Shown: one piece after another, positions 8,734 to 17,900 of the stretch | Position numbering within the stretch: the stretch's first letter is position 1 | Layout: each line of letters begins with the position of its first letter | NCBI GenBank assembly: GCA_016710635.1 | Contig: JADJVL010000001.1 | Coordinates: forward strand, 124,001 to 188,000 | Source of the DNA: Holophagaceae bacterium | Lineage (GTDB): Bacteria; Acidobacteriota; Holophagae; Holophagales; Holophagaceae | DNA length: 64,000 bases | Reading direction: 5' to 3' | Notes under the pieces: generated by a model | What the model was told of the DNA's origin: nothing | The model's database searches: none | The model's input: only the letters and a program-made list of their open reading frames with translations | Program-made: the position numbers and the translations under genes

Positions 8734-8749
8734 GCGGAAGGATGCTGGC

Positions 8750-8782
8750 GCGGCCCGCCTGGACGGACGCTGGGCGGGCCGC
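8750..8782 (+). terminator. GC-rich hairpin closing the ATP-grasp/HExxH operon
   Basis: Perfect 10-bp stem GCGGCCCGCC / GGCGGGCCGC with a 13-nt loop, 16 bp after the stop codon. It lacks a T tract, so it may be a weak or Rho-assisted terminator or an RNA 3' stabiliser. Confidence 0.45.
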
Positions 8783-8823
8783 CATCATGGGCTCCAGCAG
8801 CCACCTTCAACCAGGAGCGGACC

Positions 8824-9252
8824 ATGTCCATGACCAGTGAGTTCAAGGATTTCATCGCCAAGGGCAATGTGGTGGACCTGGCGGTGGCGGTGGTGATCGG
8901 CGGGGCCTTCGGCAAGATCGTCACCGCCCTGGTGGAAGGGATCATCATGCCCCTGGTGGGGATGGCCGTGCCCGGCGGGGACTGGCGGGCCCTTTCCATC
9001 GGCCCGGAGGTTGGCAAGTCCGCCACCGGTGAAATCCTGCACGCCTTCAAGGTGGGTTCGGTGTTGGGTTCGGTGGTGGACTTCGGGTGCATCGCCCTGG
9101 TGGTCTTCCTCGTCTTCGTGAAGGGCATGGCCCGCTTCAAGAAGGTCGAGGCTCCCGCCACCGCACCGGCGATGAAGGAATGCCCCCAGTGCCTGGAGCA
9201 GGTCCCCGCGGCCGCGAAGAAGTGCCGGCACTGCACGAGCGCACTGGGCTGA
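8824..9252 (+). CDS. mscL: Large-conductance mechanosensitive channel MscL with C-terminal zinc ribbon
   Basis: 142 aa. The N-terminus SEFKDFIAKGNVVDLAVAVV and IGGAFGKIVTALVEGIIMPL are the conserved S1 helix and first membrane helix; the second membrane helix is IALVVFLVFVKGMARF. MscL forms a pentameric inner-membrane valve that releases solutes on osmotic downshock. ATG 8824 has AGGAG 7 nt upstream. The C-terminus is unusual: after residue about 118 it carries CPQCLEQVPAAAKKCRHC, a four-Cys zinc-ribbon-like end, which replaces the usual cytoplasmic helix bundle end of MscL. Confidence 0.95.
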   Translation: MSMTSEFKDFIAKGNVVDLAVAVVIGGAFGKIVTALVEGIIMPLVGMAVPGGDWRALSIGPEVGKSATGEILHAFKVGSVLGSVVDFGCIALVVFLVFVKGMARFKKVEAPATAPAMKECPQCLEQVPAAAKKCRHCTSALG

Positions 9253-9311
9253 GGGCCTCGCTCTTTTCTGCATCTTCCCAGCCTCCCCTACCCCGAGCCG
9301 TCCGGTCCCCA

Positions 9312-10220
9312 ATGCCAGAAACACCGCCCCTCGACAGTCCTCGCAAGAAGGTCGGCCTGCTCCTGGCCTGCGAAGGCCTGGGCGACTGCCTGTACGGCAT
9401 GGCCGTGATCCGGAAGATGCACGAGCGTTTCAAGAACAGAAACACCTTCGACGTCTTCACCCATCATCCCGGCCTGTTCCAGGCGTGCCCTTTCATCGAC
9501 CAGGTCTACCCGATCACCGACGAGACCCTGCTGCGGGCCTATCCGTTCAGCACGCTCAAGCTGTTCGAACTCGACAAGTTCGAGCACTGGTCCATGGATA
9601 CATACGATCTCATCAGCCTCCCGCTCCGGATCGGCCAGTTGAGCTTCAGGGAGAAGCAGTTGGCCTACTTCCCCGTGGAGGAAGACAGGGCCGAGACCTT
9701 CGACGTGGTCCTGAACACTTCCGTCACCTGGCCCAGCCGCAGCTGGTCCCTCGCGAACTGGCAGCGCCTCGCCGACCGATTGTTGGAAGAGGGGCTCTCG
9801 GTCGCGGTCGTCGGCAAGGATGTGCACAGTGCCATCGACCGGGTGCGGAAGCTTTCTCCTCCACTGGAAGGCTGCAGAAACCTCGTGAACCAGCTCAGCC
9901 TCGACCAGACCTATTTCACCATCCGCAAATGCGGGCTCTTCGTCACCTGCCAGAACGGCCTCTCCGTGCTGGCGGGAGCCACGGACACCGAGGTCGTGGT
10001 ACTCGACATGTCCATCGAGTGGAGCAAGCGGGCCATCTACCGCAACGAGGACCCGCACTACAAGGCCACCTACGTCAAAGGCAACTGCCTGCTCTACTGC
10101 ACCGAATCCATGAAGTGCCCGCTTCCGGAAAACGAAGGGGAATTCAAGTGCATTCCGACCTTTGAGCGGGTGGCCGGGATCGTGCTCGACAAGGTCAAGG
10201 CCCTGAGGCGAAACCGCTAG
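9312..10220 (+). CDS. Glycosyltransferase family 9 (heptosyltransferase)-like protein
   Basis: 302 aa. The N-terminal part GLLLACEGLGDCLYGMAVIR has the glycine-rich acceptor loop of family 9 enzymes, and the second Rossmann domain includes WPSRSWSLANWQRLADRLLE, SVAVVGKDVHSAID and the sugar-nucleotide loop CGLFVTCQNGLSVLAGATDT. Family 9 enzymes add heptose or related sugars to lipopolysaccharide core on the inner face of the inner membrane. The last 60 residues contain several Cys (LLYCTESMKCPLPENEGEFKC split over two pairs), as often seen in family 9 C-termini. No clear ribosome-binding site precedes 9312. It converges on the next gene. Confidence 0.75.
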   Translation: MPETPPLDSPRKKVGLLLACEGLGDCLYGMAVIRKMHERFKNRNTFDVFTHHPGLFQACPFIDQVYPITDETLLRAYPFSTLKLFELDKFEHWSMDTYDLISLPLRIGQLSFREKQLAYFPVEEDRAETFDVVLNTSVTWPSRSWSLANWQRLADRLLEEGLSVAVVGKDVHSAIDRVRKLSPPLEGCRNLVNQLSLDQTYFTIRKCGLFVTCQNGLSVLAGATDTEVVVLDMSIEWSKRAIYRNEDPHYKATYVKGNCLLYCTESMKCPLPENEGEFKCIPTFERVAGIVLDKVKALRRNR

Positions 10221-10249
10221 CCCGAACGGATTCCGCCTCCGGGCCCGGT

Positions 10250-11053
10250 TCAGAACCCTTCGATCGTCAGCAGCTCCGCCGTCTGAAGGTGCAGTTCCTG
10301 CAGGTCGGCGGGATCAAACCTGAGGCCATGGGATTCGAAGTAGTCGAGCATGCGCTGGGACTCCACCCACCAGGGACACTGCTCCCGGAACGCCGGGGCG
10401 AGGCGGAACCGGAGCCGCGCCAGGACCTCGGCGTCCCACTTGAAGTGGTGCACCTGCACCCAGGTCGTCCAGGTTCTCAGGGACGCGGCGTCTATCGCAA
10501 AGTGGTTCCCGCCGGAGATCCTGACATCGCTTCGGGCGAAGGCCACCTTGTGCCGCTCCCCTCCGCCGATGGCCGGCGAGAGGAAGACCGTCCTCGGGAA
10601 GGTCTCCCAGAGGGGCGTCCGCGGATCGAAGGGGGGCAGCCCGCCGTCCGCGGCGAGGCGATCGATGAGCGCCCCCCGAAGGAAGTCCACGCCATCCGCC
10701 TTGGCCAGCTCCGCCATCCGCACCAGGGATTCCGGATAGACCTGCAGTTCGTCGCTGTCGCACCAGACGATCCAGTCTTCCGGCCCCGCATGGTCCCGCT
10801 GCAGGGCGTCATGGTGCCGCCGCACCGCCATGCCGGTGAAACCCGCCTCGAGGAAGAAGGCCTCGGAGAGGCCAGCCTCCGACAGCGCCGCCTCGAAGCG
10901 GGCCCGATGCCGCCGCGCCTCCGCGCCGGGCAGGCCGGGCTCGGTCTGCAGGGACAGGAGGAAGCGTTGTACGCCTAGGGCGCGGTAGTGGCCCACCACC
11001 TGGGGCAGCCGGGGGATGCGGGCGGGGTCGAAGGTGGTTATCAGGAGGATCAT
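10250..11053 (-). CDS. Family 2-like glycosyltransferase
   Basis: 267 aa. Starts MILLITTFDPARIPRLP; the key motif is WIVWCDSDELQVYP, a DxD-type nucleotide-sugar/metal site typical of the GT2-like group that acts on surface glycans. Further conserved-looking parts are GGNHFAID and VQVHHFKWDAEVLARLRFR. No membrane segment is visible, so it is probably cytoplasmic or peripheral. Its neighbour on the opposite strand is another glycosyltransferase, consistent with envelope glycan synthesis, but the product is unknown. Confidence 0.72.
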   Translation of the reverse strand: MILLITTFDPARIPRLPQVVGHYRALGVQRFLLSLQTEPGLPGAEARRHRARFEAALSEAGLSEAFFLEAGFTGMAVRRHHDALQRDHAGPEDWIVWCDSDELQVYPESLVRMAELAKADGVDFLRGALIDRLAADGGLPPFDPRTPLWETFPRTVFLSPAIGGGERHKVAFARSDVRISGGNHFAIDAASLRTWTTWVQVHHFKWDAEVLARLRFRLAPAFREQCPWWVESQRMLDYFESHGLRFDPADLQELHLQTAELLTIEGF

Positions 11054-11134
11054 CGGCGCGGGGCTTCCTGGACGCGAAGGCTCCCAGCAGGCTCCTGCAG
11101 GTCCGCGCCCGGAGCAATACCCGTGATCCGCCCT

Positions 11135-11695
11135 TCAGCGCCCGAGGGCAGTCTTCAGTTCCGCCTCCGCGCGCCCGGGGTAGAAGCCCGACCAGCGGGC
11201 CCGCAACCGGCCGTCCGCGCCCACGATGATCGTGGTGGGAATGCCGTTGATGGGTCCGAAAGGCTCCAGCGCCCTGCTGCCATCTGGAATCACGGCACGC
11301 AGGGAGGCCACGGCTGGCGGCTGTTTCAGGAGATAGGCCCGCACGTCCGCGAAGCCGCCATCGTCCACGGAGATGGGCAGCACCGCATAGCGGCCGTCGG
11401 CGGCGGTCTGGAGGGCGGCGAGCTCCGGCAGGCTGGCCTTGCAGGGCGGACACCAGGTGGCCCACACGTCCACCACCACCGTCTTGCCCGCGTATTCCGC
11501 CAGGGTGTGGCGCTTGCCGTCCTCGTCGAGGAAGGCCACCACGCGAACGTCGGAGCCCAACCGCGGGGTGTTGTCCCGGCGGACGATCCAGAAACCCGCC
11601 AGGACGGTAAACAGCGCCAGCCCGAGGGTGGCGAAACAGCCCCAGCGGTTCCAGCCGTCCCGAAGAGCCTCGATCCTGTCTTCATCCATCGGCAT
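11135..11695 (-). CDS. TlpA-like membrane-anchored thiol-disulfide oxidoreductase
   Basis: 186 aa. An N-terminal membrane anchor (CFATLGLALFTVLAGFWIV, about residues 19-37) places the thioredoxin-like domain in the periplasm. The redox motif is WATWCPPCKASLPEL, and cis-Pro follows in GIPTTIIVGADGR. Members reduce or isomerise disulfides, for example in cytochrome c maturation. No cytochrome genes are adjacent, so the client is unknown. It lies between a glycosyltransferase and folD, all reading left. Confidence 0.88.
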   Translation of the reverse strand: MPMDEDRIEALRDGWNRWGCFATLGLALFTVLAGFWIVRRDNTPRLGSDVRVVAFLDEDGKRHTLAEYAGKTVVVDVWATWCPPCKASLPELAALQTAADGRYAVLPISVDDGGFADVRAYLLKQPPAVASLRAVIPDGSRALEPFGPINGIPTTIIVGADGRLRARWSGFYPGRAEAELKTALGR

Positions 11696-11756
11696 GCCTT
11701 TCGTCCAGAGTGATGGGGCGGCGCGCCTGCGACGGTCCTGGGCTCCAGAGGACCAG

Positions 11757-12674
11757 TCAGCCCCGCCGGGCTTCGCAGGCCTGCAGCGTGTTCAGCAGCA
11801 GCCCCGCAATGGTCAGCGGCCCGACGCCCCCCGGCACGGGGGTGACGGCCCCAGCCACCGCCGTGGCCTCGCCGTAGCGCACATCGCCGCAGAGCACGGA
11901 ACCCTTGGCCTGGAGCTGCTCGAGCTTCTTCGGCTCCCCGGCAAAAATGCGGGCCGCCAGGGCCGGATCCTCCACCCGGTTGATGCCCACGTCCACCACC
12001 GTGGCGCCGGGCTTGAGCCAAGAGCCTTCCACCATGCCGGGCTTGCCGATGGCGGCCACCAGCAGGTCGGCCTCCCGACAGACCGCGGGCAGGTCCCGGG
12101 TCCGGCTGTGGGCGATGGTCACGGTGGCGTGCTTCTCCAGCAGCATGAGGGCCATGGGCTTGCCCACGATTTCGCTACGGCCCAGCACCACCGCCCGGGC
12201 GCCCTTCAACTCGATGCCATAGATCTCCAGCATGCGCATCACCGCGCTGGGAGTGCAGGGCCGCAGGCCCGGCAGGCCTTCGAAGAGCAGGCCCTGGTTG
12301 AGGGGATGGAAGCCGTCCACATCCTTCGCGGGGCTGATGCGGTGCAGGGCCGCCTTCGGGTCCAGGTGCCTGGGCAGGGGCAACTGCACGAGGATGCCGT
12401 CCACGCCTTCATCGGCGTTGAGCCGGTCGATGAGGGCTTCCAGATCGGCCTGGGCGATGTCCGCGGAGGGCAGGTGCTCCTGGGAGAGCACCCCGGTCTG
12501 GGCGCAGGCCCGCACCTTGCCCCGGACGTAGACCTGGCTGGCGGGATCCTCCCCCACCAGCACCACCGCCAGGCACGGGGCCCGCAACCCCCTCGCCTTG
12601 CGGCCCTCCACGCCCTGGCGTACTTCCTCCAGCAGCCGGTCCGCGGTGGCCTTGCCGTCGAGCACCTGGGCCAT
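11757..12674 (-). CDS. folD: Bifunctional methylenetetrahydrofolate dehydrogenase / methenyl-THF cyclohydrolase
   Basis: 305 aa, usual FolD length. Interconverts 5,10-methylene-THF, 5,10-methenyl-THF and 10-formyl-THF in the cytoplasm using NADP. The catalytic YVRGK (Tyr49, Lys53) is present, as are DGILVQLPLPRH, the FolD signature GRSEIVGKPMALML and the C-terminal PVPGGVGPLTIAGLL. The start at 12674 is preceded by AAAGGAG; an in-frame upward extension to 12977 runs into the rimP leader and lacks family similarity. It is divergent from rimP. Confidence 0.97.
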   Translation of the reverse strand: MAQVLDGKATADRLLEEVRQGVEGRKARGLRAPCLAVVLVGEDPASQVYVRGKVRACAQTGVLSQEHLPSADIAQADLEALIDRLNADEGVDGILVQLPLPRHLDPKAALHRISPAKDVDGFHPLNQGLLFEGLPGLRPCTPSAVMRMLEIYGIELKGARAVVLGRSEIVGKPMALMLLEKHATVTIAHSRTRDLPAVCREADLLVAAIGKPGMVEGSWLKPGATVVDVGINRVEDPALAARIFAGEPKKLEQLQAKGSVLCGDVRYGEATAVAGAVTPVPGGVGPLTIAGLLLNTLQACEARRG

Positions 12675-12849
12675 GGGAATCTCCTTTCCACCATTGGACC
12701 ATCCCCGCCGCAAGGCCTGCGGGCCGCCGGGAATTCGTGACCGGGATCCCAAGGGCCCCATCATCCTTATAGAAAGGCCGGGCGCGGCCTCAGGCACCGC
12801 GGGAGCCCGCCCGGGAAAAGGGGGGACGGGGGCGATCGGCTCCCAAGCC

Positions 12850-12878
12850 TTGAATTTCAAGGATCCGCGGGATAGCCT
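12850..12878 (+). promoter_or_regulatory. Candidate promoter of rimP-nusA-infB
   Basis: TTGAAT (12850-12855), 17-bp spacer, TAGCCT (12873-12878). The -10 and the five following bases, TAGCCTTGAAG, are repeated exactly in the rpsL promoter at 63685-63695 (minus strand). Confidence 0.5.
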
Positions 12879-12941
12879 TGAAGGTTGAAGACGGCCAAGG
12901 CAGTTCCGACCAGCGCGGTTCACGGTGGAGCAGCCTCGACG

Positions 12942-12964
12942 GGTGGGTTCGACCCGCCTTTTTT
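12942..12964 (+). terminator. Terminator-like hairpin in the rimP leader (possible attenuator)
   Basis: GGTGGGT / ACCCGCC stem (one G-U pair), 3-nt loop, followed directly by T6 (12959-12964). It lies between the candidate promoter and the rimP ATG on the same strand, so full termination here would silence the operon. Attenuation or processive antitermination is a reasonable reading. Confidence 0.55.
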
Positions 12965-12996
12965 GCTTTCTCCCCATTCAGGATTCCTCCCGCCAC

Positions 12997-13584
12997 ATGC
13001 CGCTCAACCTCCCCAAGATCCAGCCGACCCTCGAAAGGCAGCTCGCGCTGCTGGGCTTCGAACTCGTCCTGGCGGAAAGCGCGAAGGAGGGCCGGGATAC
13101 GGTCCTGCGGCTCTACATCGACCACCTGGACGGCGAGACCTCCCGGCGGAAGGTCACCCTCGACGACTGCGTAGCCGCCAACGATGGCCTGGTCGCCTGG
13201 ATGGACGTGGAGTTCCCCGATCTGCGGGAGGAGGTCGCCCTCGAGATCAGCAGCCCCGGCATGGAACGGCCCCTGGTGCGCCAGGCTCACTTCCGCCGCT
13301 TCGCCGGGCGCCTCTGCCGGATCCAGACCAAGCTTCCCCTGAACGGCCAGAAGCGCTTCAAGGGCTGGATCGGGGACTGCACGCCCGAAGCCGTGACGAT
13401 CGAAGAAGACGGCGCCCTGAAGACCATTCCCCTCGTAGAAATCCAGAAGGCGCGCCTGGCGCCCTTCGACGAGGGGAAGACCCCGCCCGCCAAGCACGTC
13501 AAAGCCGTGCTCACGGGCCTTCCCGACATGGACAGTTCAATCGATGAGGCCGGGGTAGAGACAAGCCCCGCCGTGGAGGAATAG
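12997..13584 (+). CDS. rimP: Ribosome maturation factor RimP
   Basis: 195 aa. Needed for 30S subunit maturation. The N-terminal domain shows GFELVLAESAKEGRDTVLRL, then VTLDDCVAANDGLVAWMDVE and the hallmark LEISSPGMERPLVRQAHFRR (about residues 80-100), followed by a small SH3-like C-terminal domain. ATG 12997 begins the family's N-terminus; a longer frame to 12925 overlaps the leader hairpin and is unlikely. First gene of rimP-nusA-infB; nusA starts 4 bp after the stop. Confidence 0.95.
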   Translation: MPLNLPKIQPTLERQLALLGFELVLAESAKEGRDTVLRLYIDHLDGETSRRKVTLDDCVAANDGLVAWMDVEFPDLREEVALEISSPGMERPLVRQAHFRRFAGRLCRIQTKLPLNGQKRFKGWIGDCTPEAVTIEEDGALKTIPLVEIQKARLAPFDEGKTPPAKHVKAVLTGLPDMDSSIDEAGVETSPAVEE

Positions 13585-13588
13585 CGCA

Positions 13589-14908
13589 ATGGCAACCGTA
13601 GCAACCAGCTTTTTCGACAGCGTGAAGATGATCGCCGCGGAGAAGGGCATCCCCGAAGAGGAGGTGTACCGCGCCGTGGAGGAGGCCCTTGTCAAGGCCG
13701 CCGAGAAGTACTTCCAGGGCATGGACTTCTACGGCAACTTCCAGGCCCAGATGGACCGGGAGACCGGCGAGTTCCACGTCTACGCCCTGAAGGTCGTGGT
13801 GCCCGAGGTCGAGGAGGAGGACCTGGAGATCAGCCTCAAGGAGGCCCAGGAGCTGAACCCCGACGCCGCCGAGGGCGACACCCTCTGGCTGCCCCAGGAC
13901 ACCACCCAGCTCGGCCGCATCGCCGCCCAGGCCGCCAAGCAGGTCCTCGTGCAGAAGGTCCGCGAGGCCGAGCGAGAGCGGATCTACAACGAATTCGTCA
14001 ACCGCATCGGCGAAGTGGTGGTGGCCGAGGTGAAGCGCTTCGAGAAGAGCGCCATCATCCTGGAGATCGACCGCGTCGAGTCCATGCTGCGCCGCTCCGA
14101 GGCGCTGCGCGGGGACCGCTTCGACAAGGGGCAGCGCATCAAGGTGGTCATCAGCTCCGTGGACAAGAGCGCCAAGGACCCCCAGGTCCAGGTGAGCCGC
14201 ACCGATCCGAGACTGCTGGTGAAGCTCTTCGAGAGCGAGGTCCCCGAGATCCATGACGGCACCGTGGTGATCCGCTCCTGCGTCCGCGAAGCCGGCGACC
14301 GCGCCAAGGTGGCGGTCCAGAGCATCGACCCGGATGTGGATCCCGTGGGCGCCTGCGTGGGCCTCAAGGGCTCCCGCGTACAGGCCATCATCCGCGAGCT
14401 GAAGAACGAGAAGATCGACATCGTCCGCTACGACGACGACGCTTCCCACTTCATCGCCAACGCCCTGAACCCCGCCAAGGCCATCCGCGTCCTCATCACG
14501 GACCTGGAGAACCGCCGCGTCGAGGTGGTGGTGGACGATGAGCAGCTCAGCATCGCCATCGGCAAGCGCGGCCAGAACGTGCGCCTCGCCGCCAAGCTCA
14601 CGGGCTGGAACATCGACGTCCGCAGCGAGCAGGAGAAGCGCCGCGAGGCCGAGGCCGCCATGGGCCTCGACCTGCCCGACCTGGCGCCCGCCGCCGAACC
14701 GGAAGGCGCAGCCGCCTCCGCGCTTCCCGCCGAACTGCCGGTGGAAGGCCTGGACGAAGCCGTGGCCGCCAGCCTGGCCGCCGCGGGCTACCCCGACGCC
14801 AAGTCCCTCTACAACGCCACCGCCGACGCCCTGATGGCGGTGGAGGGCGTGGACCAGGAGCTCGCCATCCGCATCCTGGACGCCGTCCACGCCAAGTTCG
14901 GCGAGTAG
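13589..14908 (+). CDS. nusA: Transcription termination/antitermination factor NusA
   Basis: 439 aa. Binds RNA polymerase and nascent RNA to modulate pausing, termination and antitermination. Order: N-terminal polymerase-binding domain (1-120), S1 domain (about 130-200), KH1 with DPVGACVGLKGSRVQAIIRE, KH2 with IAIGKRGQNVRLAAKLTGW, and one C-terminal helix-hairpin-helix unit (about 385-435, YPDAKSLYNATADALMAVEG). It is shorter than E. coli NusA, which has two acidic C-terminal repeats. Second gene of the operon. Confidence 0.97.
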   Translation: MATVATSFFDSVKMIAAEKGIPEEEVYRAVEEALVKAAEKYFQGMDFYGNFQAQMDRETGEFHVYALKVVVPEVEEEDLEISLKEAQELNPDAAEGDTLWLPQDTTQLGRIAAQAAKQVLVQKVREAERERIYNEFVNRIGEVVVAEVKRFEKSAIILEIDRVESMLRRSEALRGDRFDKGQRIKVVISSVDKSAKDPQVQVSRTDPRLLVKLFESEVPEIHDGTVVIRSCVREAGDRAKVAVQSIDPDVDPVGACVGLKGSRVQAIIRELKNEKIDIVRYDDDASHFIANALNPAKAIRVLITDLENRRVEVVVDDEQLSIAIGKRGQNVRLAAKLTGWNIDVRSEQEKRREAEAAMGLDLPDLAPAAEPEGAAASALPAELPVEGLDEAVAASLAAAGYPDAKSLYNATADALMAVEGVDQELAIRILDAVHAKFGE

Positions 14909-14972
14909 CCTTCAAGCCCGTCCCTTCAAGCCGTTCCCCCGTTCCGCCCTACCATTCGAGGATCCCGCGTTC

Positions 14973-17900
14973 ATGCTTCGCATCAATCAATTCGCCAAAG
15001 AGCTAGGCGTTTCCAACCAGACGGTCATCGAGGCCCTGGAAAAGCGCCTCGGCATCCCCGGCAAGAGCCACAGCTCGAACCTGAGCGAGGACCAGGCCTC
15101 TCAGCTGCGCCGGGCCCTGGATCCCAAGAACAAAGGCGGCGAGGAAGCCCCCCTCGCCCTGCACCGGCCCACCGGCGGCGTGAAGATCGTGAAGGCGGCC
15201 CCGGAAGCTCCCGCCCCGGAGCCGCCGCGCGCTGAGCCCAAGCCCCCGCCTGTGCTCGTGAAGAAGGCGGAGGCCGCTCCCCCAGCGCCTGCGCCGGAGC
15301 CGAGGCCAGAGCCCACGCCTGTGGCCGAGTCCGCCGCGCCGGCGGAGCCCGCCCCCGCGGCGAAGGCCGCCACGGTGGCGCCGCCGCCCGCCCAGGACCC
15401 CGGCTTCTCCAAGCTGCGGGTTTCCCAGACGCCCGCCGCGGCCCCCGCCAAGTCCCAGGAGCCCGCGCGCTACATCCAGCTGCCTCAGGCCAAGCAGCCC
15501 GGCCTGCGTCCCGAACCCGGCGCGAAGACGGTCATCCAACGCGCCGCGCTCCCCGCGGCGCCCCAGCCCGCCACCGCGGCCCCTGCGGTCCCGGGTGCGC
15601 CCGCCGCAACCGGCGCGGCCGCGGCCGCCCCCGGCGCCAAGAGCTCCACCGTGCTGCCCCGCCCCGCGCAGATCCAACGGTCCGGCATGCCGGCCCAGGA
15701 GCGCAAGGTCCTGCCCATGGCGGCCAACACCGGCAAGGGTGAAGTGCGCCACGAGCCCTCTCCGACGGCGCGGCGCCTCTCCGCCCTGCCCAGCATGTCC
15801 CAGCTCCAACCCGACCAAGGCTTCAGCCGACTGAAGATGTCCGACACGCCGCCCCCGGCGCCGCGGGCCCAGTCGCCGGCCCGCTACATCCAGCTGCCCC
15901 AGGCCCGGCCCGCGGGCAGCGGTCCCTCCCGGCCCGGCGGTCCTGGCGGACCTTCGCGCCCCGGCGGTCCCGGCAGCCGTCCCGGCGGTCCCGGCGCCCG
16001 CCCCGGTGGTCCGGGTTCGCGTCCCGGCGGCCCTGGCTCCCGTCCTGGTGGCCCCGGCGGCCGCCCCGGCTTCGGAGGCGGCCGTCCCGGCATGGCCCCC
16101 GCAGGCCCCATCGATCCCAACAGTCAGAAGGGTCCCGGCCGCGGCGCCCATGCGGGCGGCAAGAAGAAGAAGGGCGGCTACACCAAAGAGCAGCAGGAGA
16201 TGGATCTCAAGCTGCGCCAGCCCCGCTCCCGCGCCCAGATGATCGCCACGGAGTTCGTCGAGGACGAGATCGGCATCGTGATGCTTTCCGAAGGCGTGAC
16301 GATCAAGGAACTCGCCGAGAAGTGCAACCGCGCCGCGAAGGACGTGATGGCCAAGCTCTTGCACCGCGGCATCTTCGCCACCATCAACCAGCCCCTCGAC
16401 ACGGAGCTCGCCAAGGAGATCGCCCGCGAGTTCGGCTTCCTCGCCGACATCGTGACCTTCGAGGAGGACGTCCAGATCAGTTCCGACGAGAGCGGCGACG
16501 TGCAGGGCGAGAAGCTGCCCCGCCCGCCGGTGGTCACCATCATGGGCCACGTGGACCACGGCAAGACCTCCCTGCTGGACGCCATCCGCACCACCAAGGT
16601 GGCGGCGGGCGAGGCCGGCGGCATCACCCAGCACATCGGCGCCTACCACGTGGACGTGAAGGACAAGAACACCGGCGCCATGCGCCAGATCGTCTTCCTC
16701 GACACGCCGGGCCACGAGGCCTTCACCAAGATGCGCGCCCGGGGCGCCAAGGTCACCGACATCGCCATCCTCGTGGTGGCGGCGGACGACGGCGTCATGC
16801 CCCAGACCGTGGAATCCATCAACCACGCCAAGGCCGCGGACGTGCCGCTCCTGGTGGCGGTGAACAAGGTGGACAAGCCCGGGGCCAACCCGGACAAGGT
16901 CCAGCAGATGCTGCTGCAGCACAACGTGCAGACCGAGGCCTACGGCGGCAACGTGCCCGCCGTGAACGTGTCCGCCAAGACCAAGGTGGGCCTGGATGAG
17001 CTGCTGGAGACCATCCTGCTGATGGCCGACATGAAGGAGCTGACGGCGGTCTACGACTGCCCGGCGGCCGGCAGCATCATCGAGGGCCGCCTGGACAAGG
17101 GCCGCGGCGCTGTGGCCACCGTGCTCGTGCAGCGCGGCACCCTGCGCCAGGGCGAGATCTTCGTCGCCGGCGCCACCATGGGCCGCGTCCGCGCCATGTT
17201 CGACGACCGCGGCGAGCGCATCGAGGAGGCCACGGCCTCCATGGCGGTGCAGATCCTCGGCTTCGAGGAGGTCCCCGTCTCGGGCGACAACTTCCAGATC
17301 GTCGAAAACGAAGCCAAGGCGCGCATCATCGTCGGCTTCCGCCAGGAGAAGAACAAGGCCGCGGCCTTGGCCAAGCAGCGCGTCACCCTGGAGAACATCT
17401 TCAGCACCATGAAGGAAGGCCTGATCAAGGAGCTGCCCCTCATCATCAAGGGCGACACCCAGGGCTCCGTCGAATCCCTGGTGGGCCAGCTGGAGAAGCT
17501 CAGCACGGACAAGGTGCGGACCCGCATCATCCACTCCGCCGTGGGCACCGTCACCGAGAACGATGTGCTCCTCGCCGAGGCCTCGAAGGCCATCATCATC
17601 GCCTTCCACACCAAGGCCGAGCGCAAGACCGAGGAGATGGCCCAGGAGGAGGGCGTGGACATCCGCTTCCACGACATCATCTACAAGGTCACCGAGGAGA
17701 TCGAAGCCGCCATGGTCGGCCTGCTCGACGCCACCGAGAAGGAGACCATCCAGGGCCAGGCGGAGATCCGGCAGATCTTCAAGATCGGCCGCACCGCCAT
17801 CGCCGGCTGCTTCGTCACCGAAGGCAAGATCCAGCGCGCCTACAAGGTGCGGGTGAAGCGCGGGGAGGACCTCCTCTTCACCGGCGCCCTCCACAGCCTC

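Larger units (their letters stand above)
12675..12996. other. Divergent folD-rimP intergenic region (322 bp)
   Basis: Holds no gene. On the minus strand CTATAAGGAT (12763-12772) is a good -10 candidate for folD without a convincing -35. On the plus strand it carries the rimP-operon promoter, a 13-nt block identical to the 5' part of initiator tRNA (12924-12936) and a hairpin with a T6 run. All are described separately. Confidence 0.6.

Noticed and set aside
12942..12958. TTCGA hairpin read as a tRNA T-arm
   Set aside because: The 7-nt T-loop and 5-bp stem cannot be formed, and no anticodon arm is present.
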